From Bacillota bacterium (GTDB lineage Bacteria > Bacillota > Clostridia > Lachnospirales > Lachnospiraceae): a DNA stretch of 21,222 nucleotides. The translations under genes and the position numbers were made by a program. Location: positions 1-21,222 of the forward strand of contig JAEZKD010000073.1 of NCBI GenBank assembly GCA_023415655.1, written 5' to 3'. The notes under the pieces were generated by a model. That model saw only the letters and a program-made list of their open reading frames with translations. It made no database searches and was not told the origin of the DNA. Position 1 is the first letter of the stretch, and the number at the start of each line of letters is the position of its first letter. Positions 1 to 6,541 of the stretch are shown here, piece after piece.

Positions 1-27
1 GTTATATACAGATTCATAAAATACAAC

Positions 28-52
28 AGGGAGTTTGCTATGCAAACTCTCT
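28..52 (+). terminator. Hairpin, possible terminator of an upstream gene
   Basis: GAGTTTGC at 31-38 pairs with GCAAACTC at 42-49 across a 3-nt loop. The stem can be extended outward to 28/52 with one G-T wobble. A T-rich stretch (ATTGTTATTTGTT) follows. This fits a weak intrinsic terminator or processing hairpin for a gene lying left of the window; no coding sequence is visible in 1-147. Confidence 0.4.
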
Positions 53-69
53 ATTGTTATTTGTTCATG

Positions 70-102
70 ACAAGTAAATTGGCTTGCGAATTCACTTGTT
101 TT
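70..102 (+). terminator. Hairpin with T-run upstream of rimM
   Basis: ACAAGTAAATT at 70-80 pairs with AATTCACTTGT at 89-99 with one mismatch (76/93) and an 8-nt loop. TTTT lies at 99-102. It may be an attenuator or partial terminator between an upstream gene (rpsP or a KH-domain gene in related genomes, by known synteny) and rimM. I see no convincing promoter between it and rimM, so complete termination here is doubtful. Confidence 0.4.
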
Positions 103-147
103 CAATGACAAAAACCCTCAATAACCGGTTTGGAAAGGTGAGCTAGA

Positions 148-660
148 ATGGAAGATTTATTAAGAGTGGGTGTTATTTCTTCAACACATGGTATTAAAGG
201 TGAGGTTAAAGTATTTCCGACAACAGATGATATGAATCGTTTCAAAAAGCTAAAGAACATCATCTTAGATACAGGGAAAGAACAGTTAAACCTTGAAATA
301 GAAAATGTAAAATTCTTTAAACAATTTACAATCCTAAAGTTTAAGGGGTTTGATAATATAAATGACATAGAAAAGTATAAGGGGAAAGATCTTTACGTAA
401 CCCGTGAAAATGCGGTTCCTTTGGAAGAACATGAATTCTTTATCTGTGATTTGATTGACTGTATCGGTTATGAGGAAGATGGCAATGAGCTTGGTAGATT
501 AACCGAAGTAATGCAAACAGGCGCCAATGATGTTTTTGTTTTTCAAACTGCCAATGGAAAAGAAGTACTTGTACCATACATTGAGCAATGCGTTAGAAAG
601 ATTGATATTGAATCGAAAAGAATTGAATTATCGTTACTTCCTGGCATGCTAGAAGAGTAA
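148..660 (+). CDS. rimM: Ribosome maturation factor RimM
   Basis: A 170-residue protein of normal RimM length. RimM is a cytoplasmic 30S assembly factor that binds ribosomal protein S19 and helps mature the 16S rRNA 3' domain (family knowledge). The N-terminal beta-barrel carries the characteristic V-G-x-I-x-x-x-H-G-I-K-G-E motif at about residues 8-20. The C-terminal PRC-barrel half includes the segment G-A-N-D-V-F-V-F, which matches the family's conserved GANDV(Y/L)V block, and ends with a VP-Y-I-x-x-x-V-x-x-I-D pattern. The ATG at 148 has an AAAGGTGAG ribosome binding site at about 134-142. trmD begins 12 nt after the stop, the usual rimM-trmD pairing, so the two are almost certainly co-transcribed. 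Identification is secure. Confidence 0.95.
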   Translation: MEDLLRVGVISSTHGIKGEVKVFPTTDDMNRFKKLKNIILDTGKEQLNLEIENVKFFKQFTILKFKGFDNINDIEKYKGKDLYVTRENAVPLEEHEFFICDLIDCIGYEEDGNELGRLTEVMQTGANDVFVFQTANGKEVLVPYIEQCVRKIDIESKRIELSLLPGMLEE

Positions 661-672
661 TGGAGGAAGCTT

Positions 673-1434
673 ATGAATTTTCATGTAATGACATTATTTC
701 CTGATATGATCCTGCAAGCAATGAATACAAGTATCATTGGTCGTGCGATGGAGAAAGGTCTTCTTTCCATCAATGCAATTGATATACGCGACTATACTTT
801 GGACAAGCATAAAAGAGTGGATGATTATCCATATGGCGGTGGTGCTGGGATGGTGATGACACCTGAGCCAGTCTATCGTACCCACGAAGCAGTTGTCAAA
901 TCCATTCAAGAACGTACCAATCAAACAGATAAAAAACCAAGAGTGATTTATCTTACCCCTCAGGGCAAGGTGTTCAATCAAAAGTTAGCAGAAGAGTTTG
1001 CAAAAGAAGAAGAGTTAATCTTCCTTTGTGGACATTATGAAGGAATTGATGAACGTGTCCTTGAGATGATTGTCACAGATTATGTATCCATTGGTGATTA
1101 CGTATTAACAGGAGGGGAGCTTCCTGTGATGGTAATGATGGATTGTATCTCTCGTTTAATTCCAGGAGTCTTAAACAATGATGTGTCAGCCGAGTTTGAA
1201 AGCTTTCAAGATAATCTGTTAGAATACCCTCAGTATACAAGACCAGAAGAATTCATGGGGAAAAAGGTTCCCGAAGTATTGCTTTCAGGCCATCATGCCA
1301 AGATTGAGGAGTGGAGACGTTTAAAATCCATTGAACGTACGTTAAAAGCACGACCGGATCTGTTAGAGGAAGCAAACTTATCAAAAAAAGAGGCTAAGCT
1401 ATTAGAAAATCTGCAAAATTCAAGTGAAGAATAA
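673..1434 (+). CDS. trmD: tRNA (guanine-N1-)-methyltransferase TrmD
   Basis: A 253-residue SPOUT methyltransferase that uses S-adenosylmethionine to make m1G37 in tRNAs reading CNN/CGG-type codons, preventing +1 frameshifting (family knowledge). The start MNFHVMTLFPDM is typical. The trefoil-knot SAM site is visible as LTPQGK, then FLCGHYEGIDERV and YVSIGDYVLTGGELP. The substrate-binding linker follows (PGVLNN...ESF...LLEYPQYTRP), then the C-terminal tRNA-binding helices starting at VPEVLLSGHH. Length is close to the family norm of about 240-255. The ribosome binding site ATGGAGGAAG sits at 660-669, overlapping the rimM stop region. No terminator follows; rplS restarts from its own promoter 50 nt downstream. 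Confidence 0.98.
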   Translation: MNFHVMTLFPDMILQAMNTSIIGRAMEKGLLSINAIDIRDYTLDKHKRVDDYPYGGGAGMVMTPEPVYRTHEAVVKSIQERTNQTDKKPRVIYLTPQGKVFNQKLAEEFAKEEELIFLCGHYEGIDERVLEMIVTDYVSIGDYVLTGGELPVMVMMDCISRLIPGVLNNDVSAEFESFQDNLLEYPQYTRPEEFMGKKVPEVLLSGHHAKIEEWRRLKSIERTLKARPDLLEEANLSKKEAKLLENLQNSSEE

Positions 1435-1484
1435 GAAAGAAAGTATAACCGTTGAGAAGCTGTTAAGATTAATAAGAATTTCTC

Positions 1485-1513
1485 TTGCAATTAATAGCTT
1501 CCTATGTTATAAT
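1485..1513 (+). promoter_or_regulatory. Sigma-A promoter of rplS
   Basis: The -35 element is TTGCAA at 1485-1490, the spacer is exactly 17 nt, and the -10 is TATAAT at 1508-1513. The -10 is preceded by TGT, giving an extended -10 (TGTTATAAT). The transcription start should lie near 1519-1521, exactly where the leader stem begins. Confidence 0.85.
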
Positions 1514-1520
1514 AGCAAAT

Positions 1521-1590
1521 TGTGAGACAGGATGTTCCTCTGTACTGAATGAGTGAAGTAGAAAGAACATCTAATATTAAGGAGGTCACA
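1521..1590 (+). promoter_or_regulatory. Candidate L19 (rplS) autoregulatory leader RNA
   Basis: Three nested pairings are visible. TGTGA (1521-1525) pairs with TCACA (1586-1590), GATGTTC (1531-1537) with GAACATC (1565-1571), and TACT (1543-1546) with AGTA (1557-1560). The outermost pairing lies directly against the ribosome binding site GGAGG at 1581-1585, so folding would limit translation. A ribosomal protein L19 leader located in rplS 5'-UTRs is a described RNA family in low-GC Gram-positives (Rfam L19_leader). The position and nested fold match that idea, but no covariance model was run. An alternative local hairpin, AGGA/TCCT at 1529-1539, would compete with the middle stem. Confidence 0.65.
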
Positions 1591-1592
1591 AA

Positions 1593-1940
1593 ATGAACCA
1601 GATTATTAAGAGCATCGAAGATGCACAGTTAAAAGCACAAGTTGCAGAATTTAACGTTGGTGATACTGTTAAAGTATACGCTAAAGTTAAGGAAGGTAAC
1701 CGCGAAAGAATTCAGCTTTTCGAAGGTGTTGTATTAAAAAGACAGAACGGTGGCGCTAGAGAAACTTTCACAGTAAGAAAGAGCTCCAATGGTGTTGGCG
1801 TTGAAAAAACTTGGCCATTACACAGCCCAATCGTAGAAAAGATTGAAGTTGTTCGTCGTGGTAAAGTTAGAAGAGCTAAGTTAACTTACTTACGTAAGAG
1901 AGTTGGTAAGGCAGCTAAGGTAAAAGAATTAGTTAGATAA
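1593..1940 (+). CDS. rplS: 50S ribosomal protein L19
   Basis: A 115-residue basic protein, the standard bL19 length, located at the 30S-50S interface (bridge B8 region, family knowledge). The hallmark stretch F-x-x-G-D-T-V-x-V is at about residues 20-28. It is followed by R-I-Q-L-F-E-G-V-V-L, FTVRKSSNGVGVEKTWPLHSP and the C-terminal KVRRAKLTYLRKRVGKAAKVKE. The start ATG follows an optimal AAGGAGG at 1579-1585. The gene appears monocistronic: its own promoter and leader lie upstream and a strong terminator begins 14 nt after the stop, allowing control separate from rimM-trmD. Confidence 0.99.
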   Translation: MNQIIKSIEDAQLKAQVAEFNVGDTVKVYAKVKEGNRERIQLFEGVVLKRQNGGARETFTVRKSSNGVGVEKTWPLHSPIVEKIEVVRRGKVRRAKLTYLRKRVGKAAKVKELVR

Positions 1941-1954
1941 TTCATGCGAATTTG

Positions 1955-1985
1955 GACGGTAACGCGTTTGTGTTGCCGTCTTTTT
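1955..1985 (+). terminator. Rho-independent terminator of rplS
   Basis: GACGGTAACGC (1955-1965) pairs with GTGTTGCCGTC (1970-1980), an 11-bp stem with two G-T wobbles and a GTTT loop. TTTTT follows directly at 1981-1985. Confidence 0.92.
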
Positions 1986-2139
1986 AAATTTATTGAAAAT
2001 TCGTTTCCTGTCAATTGAAAAGGCCCTAAAAAACAGGGAAAAGGATTACATTGCAGCGATAAATCGCTCCTTGTGATTGGGAAGATTTTGTTTTTAATAA
2101 CCGTGAAGGTTGGGAGTTTCTTTCAAGAAACTCTTTTTT
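1986..2139 (+). ncRNA. Possible small RNA between rplS and lepB
   Basis: This non-coding stretch lies between two intrinsic terminators and contains no plausible ORF. Local structures include CCCT/AGGG (about 2024-2038), a small perfect dyad AGCGAT-AA-ATCGCT (2055-2068), and the closing terminator hairpin. A terminator with no gene in front of it suggests a short independent transcript or a read-through safeguard. I could not find a convincing promoter after 1986, which weakens the small-RNA reading. Confidence 0.25.
2114..2139 (+). terminator. Rho-independent terminator just before the lepB promoter
   Basis: GAGTTTC (2114-2120) pairs with GAAACTC (2127-2133) around a 6-nt loop and is followed by six T residues (2134-2139). 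The last two T residues are also the first two bases of the lepB -35 hexamer, so terminator and promoter are fused. Confidence 0.8.
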
Positions 2140-2166
2140 GACATATATGGAAAAGTTGGATATAAT
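2138..2166 (+). promoter_or_regulatory. Perfect-consensus sigma-A promoter of the lepB operon
   Basis: TTGACA at 2138-2143, a 17-nt spacer and TATAAT at 2161-2166: both hexamers are perfect matches. Expected transcription start is near 2173, about 33 nt before the lepB ATG. Confidence 0.9.
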
Positions 2167-2205
2167 AAAAATAGCGTTTAAATTAACTAATACTTGGAGA
2201 ATAAT

Positions 2206-2808
2206 ATGAATTTTGATATTGACTATGATAGAAAACGAGCAAAGGTTAAGAAGCTATTCCTTAGAATCCTCCTTTGGGTAATTCAAATTGTTGCTGTGAT
2301 TGGACTAGCTTATTTTGTAGTTAACGTTGTACTTGAAAAAACAAGAATGATCGGTAGTTCGATGGAAATAACGCTACAAGATGAGGATCCGATTATTGTG
2401 AATAAATTAGCTTATTTATTCTCCGACCCAAAACGTTATGATGTTATTGTGTTCAAACAAAGTGGAGATGAACATAGCTACTACAACATCAAACGTATCA
2501 TAGGTCTTCCAGGTGAAACTGTTCAGATCAAAGAGGGACAAGTTTATATCAATGGAGAATTATTAGAAGAACCAATGGTTGTTGATCCGATTCAGATTCC
2601 GGGTCTTGCAGCAGACGAGATTAAGTTAGAGGAAAATGAATATTTTGTATTAGGAGACAATCGAAATAATAGTGAGGATTCAAGATTTGCGAATATTAGC
2701 AATGTAGTTACCGATGAAATACTCGGTAAAGCATGGATTCGTTTGAGTCCATTCAATTTTGTAAATAAAATCAATATGTATGATAAAGTCGTAGAGGATG
2801 AAGAATAA
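2206..2808 (+). CDS. lepB: Type I signal peptidase
   Basis: A 200-residue membrane-anchored serine protease that removes signal peptides from Sec and Tat exports (family S26). One N-terminal transmembrane helix spans about residues 17-42, leaving the catalytic domain outside. The nucleophile Ser52 lies in GSSM and the general base Lys96 in YYNIKRIIGLPGE. The box GDNRNNSEDSR is at 150-160. The reading frame can be extended to a TTG at 2194, but GGAGA at 2196-2200 sits 5-6 nt before the ATG at 2206 and overlaps that TTG extension, so I choose ATG 2206. This is the first gene of an apparent operon with rbgA, rnhB, the FlhB-like gene, yraN and ylmD, driven by the consensus promoter just upstream. 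Gram-positive genomes often carry several lepB paralogues; this one has the linkage to rbgA typical of the group. Confidence 0.96.
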   Translation: MNFDIDYDRKRAKVKKLFLRILLWVIQIVAVIGLAYFVVNVVLEKTRMIGSSMEITLQDEDPIIVNKLAYLFSDPKRYDVIVFKQSGDEHSYYNIKRIIGLPGETVQIKEGQVYINGELLEEPMVVDPIQIPGLAADEIKLEENEYFVLGDNRNNSEDSRFANISNVVTDEILGKAWIRLSPFNFVNKINMYDKVVEDEE

Positions 2809-2846
2809 TCTTTTATGATGTGAAAGAGTGAAAGAGAGGAAGTTAC

Positions 2847-4097
2847 ATGCATTTTCAGTGGTACCCAGGTCATATGTCCAAAGCAAGAAGGCAGATGGAA
2901 GAGGATGTTGCACTCATTGATGTTGTAATTGAGTTAGTAGATGCCCGTATTCCATACAGCAGTAAGAACCCAGACATAGACCGAATTGCAAAAAAGAAAT
3001 CAAGAATTATTCTATTAAATAAATATGATTTAGCAGATCCATCCGTAACTGATCAATGGAGAGCTTACTTTGAAAACAAAGGTTGGTTTGTAACCTATGT
3101 GAATTCCAAAGCCGGCAATGGTGTTAAGAATGTGAATGAAGTCATTCAAGAAGCCTGTAAGGAAAAGATGGAACGTGATCGCCAAAAGGGAATTATCAAT
3201 CGTCCCATCCGTGCGATGATTGTTGGAATTCCAAACGTTGGGAAATCAACCTTTATCAATAGCTTTGCAGGAAAGGCTTGTGCTAAAACTGGTAATAAAC
3301 CAGGTGTTACGAAAGGAAAACAGTGGATACGTTTGAATAAAAACGTGGAATTATTAGACACCCCAGGTATCCTATGGCCAAAATTTGAAGATCAAAGAAT
3401 TGGTATGCGTATTGCATTCATTGGCTCCATCAATGACGATATCTTAGTTCCAACGGATTTGGCTTATGAATTGTGTAAGTATCTATTAAAGGAATACCCA
3501 GGAGCACTGGCACAAAAATATGAAATTGAAGAAGATGAGGATGTTGTTGTTACATTAGAACACATTGCAAAGAAACGTGGTTGTTTGCTTAAGGGTGGTT
3601 TATACGACTTAACAAAAGCTGCAGGTTTTATCTTGGATGATTTTCGTAATGGACGTATCGGTCGTATCACTTTAGAAACACCTGCGATGATTGCTCAAGA
3701 AGAGATCGAACGTAGCTTGGAAGAAGAAAAACCAATCAAACGAGCTGCAGAAAAAAAGGCAGAAGCAAAGGAACTTCGAGCTCTTAAGCGAGAAGAAAAG
3801 AAAAAGACATCGACAACTCGTTCATTAACGGATAAGAAGTTTACGAATAAAAAGAGTACGAATAAAAAAGGTACTGAGAAAAAAGGTACTGAGAAAAAGT
3901 TAGTAGATCAAAAACCAACCGGTCAAAAAGTTGAGAAAAAAGTGTTCGATAAAAAGGTTACGATGAAAAAGTCTACTGATAAGAGAGCGATTGAGAAAGG
4001 GAAACCGAAAGGACTCTCAAAAGGCAATCAGTTGAATCAAGCAAAAGCTTGCGCTAATGCTAGAACACGAAGAACAAACAGCCGCAATGGCAGATAA
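2847..4097 (+). CDS. rbgA: Ribosome biogenesis GTPase RbgA (YlqF) with a lysine-repeat tail
   Basis: A circularly permuted GTPase that acts late in 50S subunit assembly (family knowledge from Bacillus subtilis RbgA). The N-terminal signature WYPGHMSKA is at residues 5-13. The permuted motif order is visible: G4 NKYD 58-61, then G1 GIPNVGKS 127-134, G2 Thr155, and G3 DTPG 171-174. The C-terminal ANTAR-like helical domain runs to about residue 290. B. subtilis RbgA is about 282 residues. Here the protein is 416, because about 124 extra residues (293-416) form a highly basic, low-complexity tail with about 33 Lys and 10 Arg by my count, including short tandem units such as TNKKS, TNKKG, TEKKG. 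The start is preceded by AGAGAGGAAG at about 2831-2840. rnhB starts 8 nt after the stop, so the tail is not a read-through artefact of a lost stop. Confidence 0.96.
   Translation: MHFQWYPGHMSKARRQMEEDVALIDVVIELVDARIPYSSKNPDIDRIAKKKSRIILLNKYDLADPSVTDQWRAYFENKGWFVTYVNSKAGNGVKNVNEVIQEACKEKMERDRQKGIINRPIRAMIVGIPNVGKSTFINSFAGKACAKTGNKPGVTKGKQWIRLNKNVELLDTPGILWPKFEDQRIGMRIAFIGSINDDILVPTDLAYELCKYLLKEYPGALAQKYEIEEDEDVVVTLEHIAKKRGCLLKGGLYDLTKAAGFILDDFRNGRIGRITLETPAMIAQEEIERSLEEEKPIKRAAEKKAEAKELRALKREEKKKTSTTRSLTDKKFTNKKSTNKKGTEKKGTEKKLVDQKPTGQKVEKKVFDKKVTMKKSTDKRAIEKGKPKGLSKGNQLNQAKACANARTRRTNSRNGR
3843..3902 (+). repeat. 15-bp tandem repeat within the rbgA tail
   Basis: Four 15-bp units start at 3843, 3858, 3873 and 3888. 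Two 15-mers, GGTACTGAGAAAAAA-like, are almost identical at 3870-3884 and 3885-3899. Each unit encodes a five-residue (T-x-K-K-x)-type repeat. The 15-bp period keeps the reading frame, so copy-number change by slippage would alter tail length without frameshift. Confidence 0.85.
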
Positions 4098-4105
4098 GAA
4101 GGTCA

Positions 4106-4867
4106 ATGATGGCAAAAACAATTGCTGAAATAACGAAAGAATATAAAGAATGTAAGATAGAAGAATTAACAAACTTCATTAGGCAATATGAAGCAGAGGA
4201 GCGCACTAGCATTCAAAAGCTGATTCTTAAGGCTCAGAAACAATTAGATTCTCTGAACAAGGAAAAAGAGAGAATTAAAAAGATGAAGCACTATGAGAAT
4301 ATGTACTCCGATTATCAATATATCTGTGGTATCGATGAGGTTGGTCGAGGACCTTTGGCAGGTCCGGTCATTGCTTGTGCAGTCATCTTACCAAAGGATT
4401 GTGACCTTTTGTACCTCAACGACTCGAAGCAATTGAGTGAAAAAAAGAGAGAAGAGCTATACGAGCAGATTATGCAAACTGCAGTCGCAGTTGGAATTGG
4501 GAGTTCCTCTCATGAAACCATCGATGAAATTAATATTCTTCAAGCTACCTATCAGGCAATGCAAAAGGCAGTTGAGAAATTAGCAGTAACTCCTGATCTT
4601 TTACTAAATGATGCAGTCACCATTCCTAATCTTAGCATGAAGCAAGTACCAATTGTGAAAGGGGATGCAAAAAGTATCTCAATTGCAGCGGCAAGTATTG
4701 TTGCAAAGGTAACTAGAGATCGTCTCATGGTAGAATATGATCAGGTATTCCCTGGGTATGGGTTTGCTGCGAATAAAGGGTATGGTTCCTCAGAACATAT
4801 CAAAGCCTTGAAAGAACAAGGGCCATCCCCGATTCATCGTCAATCATTTATCAAGAATTTCCTCTAA
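4106..4867 (+). CDS. rnhB: Ribonuclease HII
   Basis: RNase HII cuts RNA of RNA-DNA hybrids and single ribonucleotides embedded in DNA. The protein is 253 residues, matching the long Bacillus-type RnhB with an N-terminal substrate-binding domain (about 1-70, helical and charged). The catalytic core starts at GIDEVGRGPLAGPV (Asp77, Glu78). It is followed by LNDSKQLSEKKRE, a third acidic residue in LLLNDAV, and the KGDAKSISIAAASIVAKVTRD block ending in the fourth acidic residue. The C-terminal GYG-x-x-x-x-KGYGS and PIHRxSF motifs are present. ATG codons occur at 4106 and 4109; the AAGAAGG ribosome binding site at 4096-4102 gives better spacing to 4109, so the true start may be one codon later. 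It lies in tight operon context between rbgA and the FlhB-like gene. Confidence 0.96.
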   Translation: MMAKTIAEITKEYKECKIEELTNFIRQYEAEERTSIQKLILKAQKQLDSLNKEKERIKKMKHYENMYSDYQYICGIDEVGRGPLAGPVIACAVILPKDCDLLYLNDSKQLSEKKREELYEQIMQTAVAVGIGSSSHETIDEINILQATYQAMQKAVEKLAVTPDLLLNDAVTIPNLSMKQVPIVKGDAKSISIAAASIVAKVTRDRLMVEYDQVFPGYGFAANKGYGSSEHIKALKEQGPSPIHRQSFIKNFL

Positions 4868-4879
4868 AGGGGTGATGAT

Positions 4880-5179
4880 ATGGATTCTTATCCAAAGAAT
4901 ACAAAGAAAATCACAGCAGTAGCTTTGTCCTATGAACCAGAGGATGAAGCACCGAAAATCATTGCAAGTGGTAAGGGCTATGTTGCAGAGCGCATGATTG
5001 AGCGTGCCAAAGAGAATAACGTACCCTTACACCAGGATGCAAAGCTTGCGAATACACTTTCCAAGCTTGACATAGGTGATTTTATACCACAGGAACTATA
5101 TCAAGTGGTTGCGGAAGTCTTATTATTTGTTGACAAGATGGACACAATTAAGCATAAGGTAATAGGTGAGGAAACATGA
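4880..5179 (+). CDS. Orphan FlhB C-terminal-domain-like protein (YlqH-like)
   Basis: A 99-residue soluble protein resembling the cytoplasmic C-terminal domain of the flagellar export switch FlhB/YscU, without the membrane half. The block AVALSYEPEDEAPKIIASGKG corresponds to the segment after the FlhB autocleavage site. It is followed by AxxMIxxAKENNVPLHxDAxLANTL and the closing DIGDFIPQELYQVVAEVL. The NPTH autocleavage motif expected just before AVAL is absent (KITAVAL instead), so it cannot self-cleave in the FlhB manner. B. subtilis carries a similar small gene, ylqH, next to rnhB. A role in flagellar export is unproven. AAAGGGGTGA at 4866-4875 is the ribosome binding site. The stop overlaps the yraN ATG by 4 nt (ATGA), implying translational coupling. 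Confidence 0.85.
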   Translation: MDSYPKNTKKITAVALSYEPEDEAPKIIASGKGYVAERMIERAKENNVPLHQDAKLANTLSKLDIGDFIPQELYQVVAEVLLFVDKMDTIKHKVIGEET

Positions 5180-5523
5180 ATAAGAGAGTGGTTGGCAATG
5201 CGAAAGAGACGCAAGCAATCCACCATCTGATAAATGTAGGTTATAAAATACTAGAACGCAATTATTATACAAGAGCCGGAGAAATTGATATCATCGCTAA
5301 GGATGGAGATTATCTGGCTTTTGTTGAAGTAAAATATCGTTGGAATGAAGCATATGGTTTTCCGTCTGAAGCTGTTAGCACAAGAAAACAAAGGAAAATC
5401 ATTCAGTGTGCTCGTTATTATCTTTTAACACATGGGTATGGTGAATATGTACCATGTCGCTTTGATGTCATAGTATTATTAGGAGAAGAAATTCGTCTAT
5501 TGAAAAATGCGTATGACTCATAG
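5176..5523 (+). CDS. YraN/UPF0102 family, nuclease-like protein
   Basis: A 115-residue protein of the UPF0102 (YraN) family, whose fold is related to PD-(D/E)XK/Holliday-junction-resolvase-type nucleases. The predicted active-site residues are present: RAGEIDIIAKD (Glu and Asp) and, after a hydrophobic strand, FVEVKYR (E-x-K). The N-terminal G-N-x-x-E-T-x-A-x-x-x-L pattern is also close to family (GNAKETQAIHHLI). The biological role is not established, but genes of this family recur next to rnhB. It overlaps the upstream gene by 4 nt, with GGTGAGGAAAC in front of the ATG. There are no membrane segments. Confidence 0.92.
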   Translation: MNKRVVGNAKETQAIHHLINVGYKILERNYYTRAGEIDIIAKDGDYLAFVEVKYRWNEAYGFPSEAVSTRKQRKIIQCARYYLLTHGYGEYVPCRFDVIVLLGEEIRLLKNAYDS

Positions 5524-5548
5524 AACGAATAGAAAGCAAAGGAATACA

Positions 5549-6412
5549 ATGAAAAGAGAAAAGTTAACCAATTATGCAGATTTGGTTTATCCAGATCAAA
5601 AAGATACACCTTATATATCATTTCCGATCTTAGAACAATTTGATTTTATCAAACATGGCTTCTCGACACGACTAGGAGGAGTTAGCAGTGGCATCTATGA
5701 GTCGATGAATTTGGGTTTTCGACGTGGAGATGACGATGCAAATGTTTTTGAAAATTATAGAAGATTATGTGACAGTATTGGAGTCGATGACCATAAGCTA
5801 GTATTCACAGATCAAGTACACAAGGCAAATGTACGAGTAGCTACGGCCTCAGATTGTGGAAAAGGAATACGAAAAGAGAGAACCTATTCTGAGATTGATG
5901 GACACATTACCAATCAACCTGGAGTGCCCTTACTTATATTTAGCGCTGATTGTGTGCCGATTCTATATGTAGATCCAGTGACAAAGTCCATTGGTGCCAC
6001 ACATTCTGGTTGGAGAGGCACGGTGCAAAAAATTGGAGCAGTCACAGTAGAGGAGATGAAGAAGCAATTTCACAGTAATCCAGCGGATATCATTGCAGTG
6101 ATTGGACCATGTATCGGAAAAGAATGCTATGAAGTGAGCGAAGATGTAGCAAAAGCCTTTGAAAGTAAGTTTACCAAGGAACAATGCGAAGCATTTCTTA
6201 CCTGCAATGGAGCAAACCAGAACAACGAAATCAAGTATCAGTTAGATTTATGGGAAGCAAATCGATTGATTTTAAAAGAAGCTGGTTTAACAGATGAGAA
6301 TATCGTGGTTTCTGAATTATGTACGATGTGTCGTTCCAACTTGTTCTTTTCCCATCGTGCTACCCAAGGGAAACGTGGAAGTATGGTTGGGATTATTAGT
6401 ATTCAGTCATAA
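5549..6412 (+). CDS. pgeF: YlmD/YfiH (PgeF, LACC1-like) multicopper-fold purine nucleoside enzyme
   Basis: A 287-residue protein of the family formerly called polyphenol oxidase/laccase-domain. Members are now described as zinc-dependent purine nucleoside phosphorylase/adenosine deaminase-type enzymes, and E. coli YfiH/PgeF also edits peptidoglycan precursors (family knowledge). Metal-site residues are visible: QVH (about residue 93), SADCVP and THSGWRG. The family end motif CTMCRSNLFFSHRATQGKRGSMVGII is intact. The frame extends upstream to an ATG at 5507 inside yraN, but AAAGGAA at 5538-5544 precedes ATG 5549 at good spacing, so I use the shorter form. It is the last gene of the lepB operon before the long hairpin at 6426-6523. 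Confidence 0.9.
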   Translation: MKREKLTNYADLVYPDQKDTPYISFPILEQFDFIKHGFSTRLGGVSSGIYESMNLGFRRGDDDANVFENYRRLCDSIGVDDHKLVFTDQVHKANVRVATASDCGKGIRKERTYSEIDGHITNQPGVPLLIFSADCVPILYVDPVTKSIGATHSGWRGTVQKIGAVTVEEMKKQFHSNPADIIAVIGPCIGKECYEVSEDVAKAFESKFTKEQCEAFLTCNGANQNNEIKYQLDLWEANRLILKEAGLTDENIVVSELCTMCRSNLFFSHRATQGKRGSMVGIISIQS

Positions 6413-6425
6413 GTGTATGAAAGAG

Positions 6426-6523
6426 GAGCATCAAATCCTTACAATTCCTACGATAGTATCACCATAATACCAAGTAAAGATAAGTATTATGATGTGCTAG
6501 GAATCCAAAGGATTTGATGCTCC
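6426..6523. terminator. Long imperfect inverted repeat, probable bidirectional terminator
   Basis: A perfect 16-bp outer stem (GGAGCATCAAATCCTT at 6426-6441 with its complement at 6508-6523) is followed inward by a 3x3 internal loop. A 7-bp stem comes next (ATTCCTA 6445-6451 / TAGGAAT 6498-6504), then another 7-bp stem (CATAATA 6464-6470 / TATTATG 6485-6491) and a 14-nt apical loop. It lies exactly between convergent ylmD and prs, so it could stop transcription from both sides, although T-runs are poor on both flanks. A MITE-like origin is an alternative. Confidence 0.65.
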
Positions 6524-6541
6524 CTTTATGCTGTCCTTAAT

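Noticed and set aside
2194..2205. TTG at 2194 as the lepB start
   Set aside because: The ribosome binding site GGAGA lies inside that extension and is correctly spaced for the ATG at 2206.
3843..3902. CRISPR-like or intergenic repeat array
   Set aside because: The 15-bp repeats have no spacers and lie in frame inside the rbgA coding sequence.
4880..5179. Evidence for a flagellar or type III secretion locus
   Set aside because: Only a small FlhB-C-like protein is present, with no other export, rod or basal-body gene in the window.
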